A stretch of 26,695 nt of DNA from Deferribacteraceae bacterium UBA6793. GTDB taxonomy: Bacteria; Chrysiogenota; Deferribacteres; Deferribacterales; Geovibrionaceae. This document shows, piece after piece, positions 7,061 to 14,673 of the stretch (positions are counted from its first letter, which is position 1; each line of letters starts with the position of its first letter). The stretch covers positions 21,730-48,424 of the forward strand of contig DKFP01000012.1 of the NCBI GenBank assembly GCA_002452405.1, given 5' to 3'. A program made the translations under genes and the position numbers. Under the pieces are notes generated by a model. It was given only the letters and a program-made list of their open reading frames with translations. It was not told where the DNA came from and did no database searches.

Positions 7061-8728
7061 ATGGCTCTTGGGGACATAGTTTCCCAGTTTCAGGAAACTT
7101 TTAAAAAACTTACTCTTCTACAGAAAGCATCTGTTGCCGCTGCCGTTGCGGCCGTTGTCATTTCTGTCATTGTAATTGTCTATTGGGCGAACCGCCCTGT
7201 TTACAAAATGCTCTTCGCCGGACTCACACAAGAGGATGCGGCATCCGTAATCGAAAAACTGAAAGCCGAGCGTGTACCGTATAAACTGGAGGACAACGGT
7301 GGAAAAATCACCGTTCCTGAGCAGTATGTCTATGAAACGAGACTGAGTCTCGCAAAAGAGGGGATACCCACGGGCGGCGGAGCCGGTCTTGAGCTTTTTG
7401 ACAAGTCTTCATTCGGCATGACAGAGTTCATGCAGAACATAAACTATCAGCGTGCGCTTCAGGGCGAACTCGCGAGAACAATATCCTCTATTAAAGAGGT
7501 GGCGGAGGCGAGGGTTCACCTCACCCTGCCAAAAGACAGACTCTTTATTTCCGACGAAGAGGAGGCGAAGGCATCCGTTGTTTTGCGCCTTAAAAACGGA
7601 GATGATCTCGGACGGGAAGAGGTTAAGGCTATAGCCGCTCTGGTTTCCGGTGCCGTTAAGGGTCTTAAAAAAGAGAACGTACAGATTGTCGATACTTCTG
7701 GCAGGCTTCTCAGCGAATTTCTGACAGACGATGCCGAACCTCTTATGCTTACCCAGACACAGCTTGAATATCAGCGCAAGGTAGAGAAAGACCTAGAGAG
7801 CAAGGTTAACGAGATACTAGGCAGAACGCTCGGACAGGGCAGCGCCGTTGCGAAGGTTACGGCGGATATAGATTTTGCAAAACGGGACGTTACCAAAGAG
7901 GAATACGACCCGAACCCTGTGCTCCGATCCCAGCAGTCGCTTGAGATTAACAGCACAAACAGCCCCCAGACACCTGAGGGCGTACCTGGTGTTCAGAGTA
8001 ACCTTGCAGAGCCGGACATAACCCCGGCGGGGCAGAATCAGGAATATAACAAGAGCGAGGAAACACAGAACTTTGAAGTGGGCAAGACCGTGACGGTTGA
8101 ACAGAAGCCCTATGGAACTATAAAGAGAATAACAGTTGCCGTTGTTGTTGACGACAAGAAGGAACCGGGAAAAGACAGCAAAGGCGCCGACATACTTGTG
8201 GGCAAACCGAGAACACAGGCGGAGATACAGTCCATCAAAAACCTTGTTTCCATGGCTGTGGGTTTCAATGCCGACCGCAAGGATCAGGTTGAGGTGACAA
8301 ACATATCCTTTGACACCACAGCAAAAGATCAGGAGAACACCGAACTTAAAAGGGAGAAAACAATGGAACTTGTCACCATGCTTTCGAAATACGCCCTTGC
8401 GGTGGTCATTGTGCTTCTGTTTTATTTCCTTGTTATTCGCAAGATACTCAAAAAGATGGACAAACCAGTCACAGTGCACGAGGACGGTTCTATTACATAC
8501 GGTGACCTCGGACGCGACGACGTAGGGCTTGACCTCAACATGAACGAGAGATATCCCAAATCACTGGAAGAACTTGAAAAAGAAATTGAAAACGAGCTGA
8601 ACGAAGGCGCTCCGCTGGATGTGGAGACTGTGAAGTCCAAAGTCATGCTCAAGAAGATAGAGGAATTTGCATCGGAAGACCCCGAAGCAATGGCAAACCT
8701 TGTGAAAACCCTTTTGAAAGGAGACTAA
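7061..8728 (+). CDS. fliF: Flagellar MS-ring protein FliF
   Basis: This 555-residue protein forms the MS ring in the inner membrane, around the export gate and carrying the FliG rotor. Two membrane helices are visible: residues about 23-43 (rich in Ala/Val) and about 444-459 (YALAVVIVLLFYFLVI). The periplasmic part between them holds the ring-building domains, including LFAGLTQEDAASVIEKL and the stretch FGMTEFMQNINYQRALQGEL, both typical of FliF. The cytoplasmic tail (about 460-555) ends in an acidic helix (EEFASEDPEAMANLVKTLL) that should bind FliG. Length is normal. GAGGG lies 3-4 nt before the ATG, with the last repeat-array hairpin ending only 21 nt upstream. Confidence 0.96.
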   Translation: MALGDIVSQFQETFKKLTLLQKASVAAAVAAVVISVIVIVYWANRPVYKMLFAGLTQEDAASVIEKLKAERVPYKLEDNGGKITVPEQYVYETRLSLAKEGIPTGGGAGLELFDKSSFGMTEFMQNINYQRALQGELARTISSIKEVAEARVHLTLPKDRLFISDEEEAKASVVLRLKNGDDLGREEVKAIAALVSGAVKGLKKENVQIVDTSGRLLSEFLTDDAEPLMLTQTQLEYQRKVEKDLESKVNEILGRTLGQGSAVAKVTADIDFAKRDVTKEEYDPNPVLRSQQSLEINSTNSPQTPEGVPGVQSNLAEPDITPAGQNQEYNKSEETQNFEVGKTVTVEQKPYGTIKRITVAVVVDDKKEPGKDSKGADILVGKPRTQAEIQSIKNLVSMAVGFNADRKDQVEVTNISFDTTAKDQENTELKREKTMELVTMLSKYALAVVIVLLFYFLVIRKILKKMDKPVTVHEDGSITYGDLGRDDVGLDLNMNERYPKSLEELEKEIENELNEGAPLDVETVKSKVMLKKIEEFASEDPEAMANLVKTLLKGD

Positions 8729-8734
8729 CGGCTT

Positions 8735-9733
8735 ATGCTGTCTGAAGACGGACTCAAGCGGGCAGCCGCTATAATGATTGCACTGGGCGAGGAAGTCATA
8801 GCGCCCGTTATGGCACATCTGGACGAGGATGAGGTTGCCGAGCTTTCAAAAGAGATTGCCACAACAAGAGTGGTGGCGCCGGAAAAAATGGACGAGTACA
8901 TCGAAGATTTCTACAATATGATGCTCGCCAAAAAGTTTATTGCAAAGGGCGGTCTGGAATATGCGAAGAGCGTCCTTGTCAAGTCTCTGGGACCTGAACG
9001 CGCCAGAAAGATAATAGACAGACTTACAAAAATGCTGGAGCAGTCTTCGGGATTCGACTTCCTTGCGAAGATAGACCCGAAACAGCTTGCAAAGTTTATA
9101 CAGACGGAACACCCGCAGACCATAGCGCTTATCCTTGCGCACCTTGACCCTTCGCAGGCTGCGGAGTCGCTCGCACAGCTTCCTGAAGATATGAAGGCGG
9201 ACATAACCCTGCGTATCTCCAATTTGCAGGATATTTCGCCGTCAGTTGTAAAGACGCTTGCGCGTGTGCTTGAGGAGAGGTTCGAATCGCTGTCCTCATA
9301 CAACGTTGAAGTGGGTGGGGTTAAGTCCGTTGCGGAGATATTCAACCGTATGGACAGAACCACCAGCAAGAATACTCTGGAAAAACTGGAGAAGGAAAGC
9401 CCCGAACTTGTCGCGGCAATCAGGGATATGATGTTCGTTTTCGAAGACATCAAGGCTCTCAACGACGTTGCTCTTCAGGAGATACTGAAAAAAGCAGACA
9501 AAAAAGCCCTCACCATGGCTCTCAAAGGTACCGACGAGGAGATGCAGGAGCGTTTCTTCCGCAATATGTCCAAGCGTGCTGTTGAGACTATGAAAGAGGA
9601 GATGGAATACATGGGACCTGTTAAGCTGAAAGAGGTGGAAAAAGCTCAGCACGAGATTGTTTCCATCGTCCGCGAGCTTGAGGAAGAAGGAATCGTCAGC
9701 ATCGGCGGAGGCGACGAAGAGCAGTACGTTTAA
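8735..9733 (+). CDS. fliG: Flagellar motor switch protein FliG
   Basis: This 332-residue rotor protein transmits torque from the stator and reverses rotation with FliM/FliN. It contains the N-terminal FliF-binding domain, the middle domain with the EHPQTIALILAHL motif (about residues 125-140), and the C-terminal domain with the charged torque helix KKALTMALKGTDEEMQERFF followed by NMSKRA. Length matches the family. The ATG lies 6 bp after fliF, with AAAGGAG 11 nt upstream, and fliH follows after 18 bp. Confidence 0.96.
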   Translation: MLSEDGLKRAAAIMIALGEEVIAPVMAHLDEDEVAELSKEIATTRVVAPEKMDEYIEDFYNMMLAKKFIAKGGLEYAKSVLVKSLGPERARKIIDRLTKMLEQSSGFDFLAKIDPKQLAKFIQTEHPQTIALILAHLDPSQAAESLAQLPEDMKADITLRISNLQDISPSVVKTLARVLEERFESLSSYNVEVGGVKSVAEIFNRMDRTTSKNTLEKLEKESPELVAAIRDMMFVFEDIKALNDVALQEILKKADKKALTMALKGTDEEMQERFFRNMSKRAVETMKEEMEYMGPVKLKEVEKAQHEIVSIVRELEEEGIVSIGGGDEEQYV

Positions 9734-9751
9734 CAGCGGGTGGGGTAGCAA

Positions 9752-10624
9752 ATGTCCAGGATAATCAAAGACCAGAACCTGAACCCGAAAAAACTGCGCA
9801 GCTATGATTTCACCGTTTACGAAGAGGTGGAGCGCGGGCTGAAAAGCTACGATTATAACAAAGTCGGCGAGATGGACTACACCCCCGGCGAGATCGGGCT
9901 GACCGTCAGAAGTTTCGACGAAGAAGTGGAGCTGCACAGGGCTGTTGTTGTTCAGGATGCTGTTGTTCAATCAAAAAAATTCGTGCCGGAATCATTCGAT
10001 AATCAACCGAAAGAGATGGTTCTTCATAAGGAACCGGATGAGGCTGCGGAACCGGCGCCGGAACCGGAACCGGAAAAGCCCTCTATAACCGAGGAGCAGC
10101 TTGAAGCGGTGCGCCGCGATGCCTATCAGAAGGGAATGGCGGACGGACTTGTCCGTGGTCAGGCGGATGGTGAGCAAAAGGCAAGAAAGGCTTATGAAGC
10201 TCAGCAGGCGGACTATCTGGCAAAACTGCAAGCGACTTACAACGATGTTGTCAAGCAGGTAAACGTTTATAAGGATGCCGTGGGTCAGCTCGACGCACAG
10301 CTTCCGGACATTGTTTCGTCGATGGTTTCGGATATAATAGGCACTGAACGCAAAATAAATGAAAATATAATAGTTTCCGTCACAAAAAAGAGTTTCGAAG
10401 CGCTCAAAGAGATGGAAAAAGTTGTTTTTATGGTGAATCCCGATGACGTAGCGGTTATGAATACCGTTTTTCCCGATTATGAAACCCTTCCCGACAGAAA
10501 CGTTGTCAAGGGCAGTCTGAAAGTTCAAACCAACGTCGGCGAGCTGAACTTCTGCATAGAGCGGATGCTTGCCGAATTTGTGGAAAGGATACATGAAGAA
10601 TTTAGCACGCCTGAAGGCAGTTGA
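9752..10624 (+). CDS. fliH: Flagellar export apparatus regulator FliH
   Basis: This 290-residue protein is the peripheral stalk and negative regulator of the FliI ATPase. Recognition rests on position and architecture: a divergent N-terminus, an acidic proline-rich linker (EPAPEPEPEKPS), a short GxxxG-type run (GMADGLVRGQADG, about 129-141) characteristic of FliH, a coiled coil, and a C-terminal domain (SMVSDIIGTERKINENIIVS, later VVKGSLKVQTNVGELNF). It is somewhat longer than the enterobacterial form because of the N-terminal extension. Its end overlaps fliI by 32 bp, implying coupled translation of the two partners. Confidence 0.9.
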   Translation: MSRIIKDQNLNPKKLRSYDFTVYEEVERGLKSYDYNKVGEMDYTPGEIGLTVRSFDEEVELHRAVVVQDAVVQSKKFVPESFDNQPKEMVLHKEPDEAAEPAPEPEPEKPSITEEQLEAVRRDAYQKGMADGLVRGQADGEQKARKAYEAQQADYLAKLQATYNDVVKQVNVYKDAVGQLDAQLPDIVSSMVSDIIGTERKINENIIVSVTKKSFEALKEMEKVVFMVNPDDVAVMNTVFPDYETLPDRNVVKGSLKVQTNVGELNFCIERMLAEFVERIHEEFSTPEGS

Positions 10625-11903
10625 TCATAAGCCGTCCATACAGATAAAGGGCAAGGTAACCAAAATTGTCGGTCTCACCATCGAGGCTGACGGACCCCTG
10701 CTCGGTATCGGCACAAGATGCAAAATTGAAGGCTACGGCGGCAACGAGATACTCGCTGAGATAGTCGGTTTCAAAGACGACAGGATAGTGCTCATGCCAT
10801 ACGGGGAGAGCGAGGGTATTGCACCCGGCGCGCCCGTCACAAACGAATCTTACGGAAACACAGTGAAAGTATGCGACGGACTTCTGGGCAGGGTGCTCGA
10901 CGGTCTGGGCAACCCGCTGGACGGCAAGGGTCCCATACGGGATTTCGAGCTGGTTAACGTTTATAACAGCCCCCCTCAGGCGCTTGAACGTGAGATAATC
11001 AGAGACCCCATAGCAACAGGCATTAAAGCTATAGACAACCTCATTACAGTTGGAATGGGACAAAGGGTGGGCATATTCGCCGGTTCCGGCGTGGGTAAGT
11101 CCGTAACCCTCGGTATGATAGCAAGAAACACCAGCGCTGACGTAAACGTCATCGCCCTTATAGGCGAGCGGGGACGTGAGGTGCGGGAGTTCATCGAGCG
11201 GGATCTGGGCGAAGAGGGACTGAAACGCAGCGTTGTGGTTGTGGCAACATCCGACCAGTCGGCGCTTGTGCGTAAGCTCGGTGCTTTTGTCGGTACTGCG
11301 ATAGCGGAATATTTCAGGGACAAGGGACTCAACGTCATGCTTATGATGGATTCAGTCACCCGTTTTGCCATGGCACAGAGGGAGATAGGACTTACTGTTG
11401 GCGAACCGCCCACCACGAAAGGTTATACGCCTTCGGTGTTTGGTCTGCTGCCTAAACTGCTGGAACGTGCCGGAACACGGAAGGGTCCCGGCTCAATAAC
11501 GGGGCTTTACACAGTTCTGGTGGAGGCGGACGATATGAACGACCCCATAGGCGATACTGTGCGCTCCATCATTGACGGTCACATAGTTCTGTCCCGTGCA
11601 CTGGCAGGGAAGAACCATTACCCGGCTATAGACGTGCTTAACAGCGCGAGCAGGCTTATGAAAGAGATAGTCACCGAAAATCAGTACGACAATGCAGGAC
11701 GCTTCCGCGACCTTCTGGCAACATACAATGAGGCGGAAGACCTTATTAACATCGGTGCGTATGTTAAAGGAAGCAACCCCAAAATCGACGAATCGCTGGC
11801 AAAGATAAACGATATGAACGGATTTCTTAAACAGAGGATAAACGAATCATTTTCTCTTGAACAGAGTGCGGAAATGATTAATAAAATAGTCGGCACCGCA
11901 TGA
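10593..11903 (+). CDS. fliI: Flagellum-specific export ATPase FliI
   Basis: This 436-residue ATPase energises substrate delivery to the flagellar type III export gate. It is an F1-beta-like ATPase with Walker A AGSGVGKS (163-170), the following GERGREVREFIERDL segment, the Walker B region LNVMLMMDSVTRFAMAQREI, and the GEPPTTKGYTPSVF motif typical of FliI/YscN. The ATG at 10593 is preferred over a TTG 24 bases upstream because GGAAAGGA precedes it and the protein length then matches the family. It overlaps fliH by 32 bp and fliJ by 4 bp. Confidence 0.96.
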   Translation: MKNLARLKAVDHKPSIQIKGKVTKIVGLTIEADGPLLGIGTRCKIEGYGGNEILAEIVGFKDDRIVLMPYGESEGIAPGAPVTNESYGNTVKVCDGLLGRVLDGLGNPLDGKGPIRDFELVNVYNSPPQALEREIIRDPIATGIKAIDNLITVGMGQRVGIFAGSGVGKSVTLGMIARNTSADVNVIALIGERGREVREFIERDLGEEGLKRSVVVVATSDQSALVRKLGAFVGTAIAEYFRDKGLNVMLMMDSVTRFAMAQREIGLTVGEPPTTKGYTPSVFGLLPKLLERAGTRKGPGSITGLYTVLVEADDMNDPIGDTVRSIIDGHIVLSRALAGKNHYPAIDVLNSASRLMKEIVTENQYDNAGRFRDLLATYNEAEDLINIGAYVKGSNPKIDESLAKINDMNGFLKQRINESFSLEQSAEMINKIVGTA

Positions 11904-12328
11904 AAAAACAGTTCAGACTGCAAAAAATTCTCGAATACAGGGAACGCATTGTGGAGATAGAGAAGGGGAAGCTGTCCTCTCTGAACACAAAACTGCTGGA
12001 AAACCGCAACGCCATCATGGCAACACAGAAAGAGATAGATTCAAAAGTGGAGGAGAGCGATTCGGCATCAGCCCCAATGATGCTCCTTTACGATAAATAT
12101 ATAAAAAAACTGAACGATCAGAAGTCTGCACTTATCAAAACAAGAAAGCAGCTTGAAACCGCCGTGGAGATCCAGAAGAAAAAAGTTCTGGATGCAATCG
12201 AACGCCATAAGGTCATGGAAAAGCTGAAAGAGAAACATATAGAGAATTTCAGATCATATCTGAACAAAGAGGAGATGAAGCTCATTGACGAGCTGGCAGT
12301 CTCAAGGAGCGGAAGAGGAGATGAATAA
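11900..12328 (+). CDS. fliJ: Flagellar export chaperone/stalk protein FliJ
   Basis: This 142-residue protein is almost wholly helical and charged, as expected for FliJ, the coiled-coil rotor-stalk-like partner of the FliI hexamer. The opening (FRLQKILEYRERIVEIEKGKL) is the usual FliJ start. FliJ sequences are poorly conserved, so position carries much of the weight: ATGA overlap with fliI and an 8-bp overlap with the MotE-like gene. Confidence 0.9.
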   Translation: MKKQFRLQKILEYRERIVEIEKGKLSSLNTKLLENRNAIMATQKEIDSKVEESDSASAPMMLLYDKYIKKLNDQKSALIKTRKQLETAVEIQKKKVLDAIERHKVMEKLKEKHIENFRSYLNKEEMKLIDELAVSRSGRGDE

Positions 12329-12806
12329 ACTGTTTGCTGCCGTGCTTTTTGCGGCGCTGTCATTCGTATCGGTACACGCGGAAAATCTGGCGGATCTTCA
12401 GGCTATTTCAAAACAGCTTGACGCAAGGAAGAAAGATCTTGATACGCGCGAAAAAAACATAAGAGTTAAAGAGGAACGGGTTAAGGCGCTCGAAGACAAC
12501 CTTATACAGAAAGAGATAGAGATACGTAAAATGCAGGATGCGGTTACAGCGCGCCTGAAAGAGATAAAGGTTCAGGAGGATAAAAACCTCGACAAACTGG
12601 CGAAGGACTACAGCTCCGCAAAGGCAAAGAACGCCGCGCAGGTCATAGTAAAGATGGATCTGGACAAGGCTGTGCAGCTGTTCCAGCGCCTGCCCTCCAT
12701 GACCGCCGGAAAAATAATCTCCGCCATGGGAACCATCGATGCGGCATATGCAGCAAAGATATCTGAAAGGCTCACCCCCGATAAAATTCAGGGTGTCCAG
12801 CAATAA
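12321..12806 (+). CDS. MotE-like periplasmic coiled-coil protein
   Basis: This 161-residue protein has a signal peptide (MNKLFAAVLFAALSFVSVHA, cleavage about residue 20), a long charged coiled coil (about 23-95), and a C-terminal helical domain with DLDKAVQLFQRLPSMTAGKI and AYAAKISERL. That last part resembles the MgtE N-terminal/FliG-like fold found in MotE. MotE of rhizobia stabilises the periplasmic motility protein MotC; the same family sits after fliJ in many flagellar operons. The ATG at 12321 is chosen over an upstream in-frame start because the signal peptide begins there. It overlaps fliJ by 8 bp and the methyltransferase by 1 bp. Confidence 0.75.
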   Translation: MNKLFAAVLFAALSFVSVHAENLADLQAISKQLDARKKDLDTREKNIRVKEERVKALEDNLIQKEIEIRKMQDAVTARLKEIKVQEDKNLDKLAKDYSSAKAKNAAQVIVKMDLDKAVQLFQRLPSMTAGKIISAMGTIDAAYAAKISERLTPDKIQGVQQ

Positions 12807-13372
12807 TGTATCCGTTTCTGCACGAAGAAGCTGTCAGGTTCCAGACACCATCCGTCGAACCTGATGTGGGAGAATTTCTGGAAACGTTTACAATGGCACT
12901 GAGACCTGCAAAAATACTTGAAATAGGCTGCGGAATCGGCGTTTCAAGCTATTACATGGCAAAAGGATCCGGCGGGGCGAAGATGACCTGCATCGACCGC
13001 AACGAGATGCGGCTTGAACAGGCAAGGCGCATCTGCGCTGAATTTCCCGATACAGAATTTATAAATGCCGATGGAGTTGAATATATGCGTGACTGCACAG
13101 AGAGTTACGACATGATATTCATCGACTCCATGAAGCGGCAGTACCCTATAGCCTATTATTATGCCGAAAAACTGCTCAACGACGGCGGATTTATCGTTCT
13201 GGACGACATGTTCATGTACGGACACGTTTTTGATGCCGACTGCGAGATACCGAAACGCTACGCCGGGGCTACCGTTGCTCTGCGCGAACTCATAGCGCAT
13301 ATAAAGAATACGACTGTGTGCAGCGTTCTGCCCCTTACGGGCGGTGTTGTCGTCGCTGCGAAGAGGAAATGA
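12806..13372 (+). CDS. SAM-dependent O-methyltransferase-like protein
   Basis: This 188-residue protein is a class I Rossmann methyltransferase, closest to the O-methyltransferase family 3 (COG4122 type). Motif I is EIGCGIGVSSYYM (39-51), the acidic residue after beta 2 is in CIDRNEMRLEQA, a GVEYM segment precedes the motif FIDSMKRQYPIAYY (Asp107), and FIVLDDMFMYG supplies the usual metal-binding aspartates. The substrate is unknown. It overlaps the MotE-like gene by 1 bp (TAATG) and the next gene by 1 bp, so it is translated as part of the same transcript. A flagellar role is not implied by sequence. Confidence 0.8.
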   Translation: MYPFLHEEAVRFQTPSVEPDVGEFLETFTMALRPAKILEIGCGIGVSSYYMAKGSGGAKMTCIDRNEMRLEQARRICAEFPDTEFINADGVEYMRDCTESYDMIFIDSMKRQYPIAYYYAEKLLNDGGFIVLDDMFMYGHVFDADCEIPKRYAGATVALRELIAHIKNTTVCSVLPLTGGVVVAAKRK

Positions 13373-14577
13373 TGAAAAAACCGGAACTGCTTGCTCCGGC
13401 AGGAAGTTTTGAAAAGATGCAGGCGGCTGTGCAATACGGCGCTGATGCGGTATATTTCGCCGGAAGCGGCTTCGGACTGAGGGCGAGGGCCGGCAACTTT
13501 GACCTTGATGAAATGGATAAAGCATATAAGTTCCTGCGTGCAAACGGTAAAAAAGGATACGTCACCGTCAACGCATATCTTAAAAACGATGAATTCGACG
13601 GTCTGAAAGAATATTTCGGTCAGCTTGGGGATATCCGTCCGGATGCCGTTATCGTTTCAGACCCCGGTGTGTTCCGCTATGCGAAAAAATACGCGCCGGA
13701 AATTCCTATACATATCAGTACGCAGGCGAACGTAACAAACCTTTCCGCCGTTGAGTTCTGGCACGAACTGGGAGCGGAACGGGTTATTCTGGCGCGTGAG
13801 CTTTCAGGCGAAGAGATAAAATATATCTGCAAAAACACAAGGTGCGAGGTGGAGGCGTTCGTTCACGGCGCAATGTGCATCTCAATGTCAGGCAGATGTC
13901 TCATAAGCAACTATATGACAGGCAGGGATGCCAACGCAGGGGACTGCGCCCAGTCCTGCCGATGGAACTATGCCCTTGTGGAGCAGAACCGCGACGGTCA
14001 GTATTATCCTGTCGAAGAGGATGAGCGCGGCACATATTTCTATAACAGTAAAGACTTGTGCTTAATAGACCGCATAGGTGAACTTGCGGAGGCGGGCGTC
14101 AGCAGCCTTAAAATAGAGGGTCGCATGAAGAGCGTCATGTACGTTTCCGTTGTGACGGGGGTGTACAGAAAGGCTATCGACAGAGCCGCAGCAGGCGACT
14201 ACACCGCAGACAGGGGATGGTTTCGTATGCTTCAAAGCGTCAGCCACAGGGAATATACCGAAGCCTTCTATGACGGCGACGCAGACCACAAAACCATGAA
14301 TTACGGCACTTCGAACTATATCCGCGGATGCGAATATCTGGGGCAGGTGCTTGAACCCGTTGATGGCGGCACACTCATTGAGGCAAAGGCGAAATTCGCA
14401 CCCAACGAGGCTGTCAGCGTTCTGACACCTGATATGGAGGAGACTGATATTCTGACCGGAAAGATAACCGAGCCTAACGGCAATCCGGTGGAGTTCACCA
14501 AACCCGGTATAAAATGTATACTGAAAGGGCTGACACTGCCGGCAGGAAGCATAATAAGACGTTACGAGAAAGGATAA
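13372..14577 (+). CDS. U32-family protein, likely tRNA hydroxylation (TrhP/YegQ type)
   Basis: This protein has 401 residues from the ATG at 13372 (AGAGG 5 nt upstream; a second ATG at 13369 is possible). The opening PELLAPAGSFEKMQAAVQYG and the U32 signature EAFVHGAMCISMSGRCLIS (161-179) are diagnostic. Cys169, Cys176, Cys192 and Cys196 form a cysteine group comparable to the iron-sulfur ligands of UbiU-type members. COG0826 proteins of this size include TrhP/YegQ, which makes 5-hydroxyuridine in tRNA with prephenate as oxygen donor source; peptidase activity is doubtful. The family split (TrhP, RlhA, UbiU) cannot be settled here. Its stop codon lies inside a 14-bp direct repeat flanking an inserted element. 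Confidence 0.85.
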   Translation: MKKPELLAPAGSFEKMQAAVQYGADAVYFAGSGFGLRARAGNFDLDEMDKAYKFLRANGKKGYVTVNAYLKNDEFDGLKEYFGQLGDIRPDAVIVSDPGVFRYAKKYAPEIPIHISTQANVTNLSAVEFWHELGAERVILARELSGEEIKYICKNTRCEVEAFVHGAMCISMSGRCLISNYMTGRDANAGDCAQSCRWNYALVEQNRDGQYYPVEEDERGTYFYNSKDLCLIDRIGELAEAGVSSLKIEGRMKSVMYVSVVTGVYRKAIDRAAAGDYTADRGWFRMLQSVSHREYTEAFYDGDADHKTMNYGTSNYIRGCEYLGQVLEPVDGGTLIEAKAKFAPNEAVSVLTPDMEETDILTGKITEPNGNPVEFTKPGIKCILKGLTLPAGSIIRRYEKG

Positions 14578-14673
14578 TACTGAAAGATTGCTTCGCTATG
14601 ACCGCAATGACAAAAATCGTCTCTGCGAGGAAGCCATAGGCTGACGCGGCAGTCTGACAGAGAAAGGATAATA
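14566..14673. repeat. 80-bp palindromic element flanked by 14-bp direct repeats
   Basis: The 14-mer GAGAAAGGATAATA occurs at 14566-14579 and again at 14660-14673, and is maximal at both ends. The 80 bp between them is a composite palindrome. Its left arm (14585-14611) is the reverse complement of a GTCATTGCGG...GAAGCAATCT unit. Its right arm (14618-14655) is copy 2 of the CGTCTCTGCGAG...GCAGTCT repeat also found at 63-90 and 26577-26608. The ends are imperfectly inverted (CTGAAAGATTGC versus GCAGTCTGACA). The second 14-mer supplies the ligA ribosome binding site. Confidence 0.8.
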
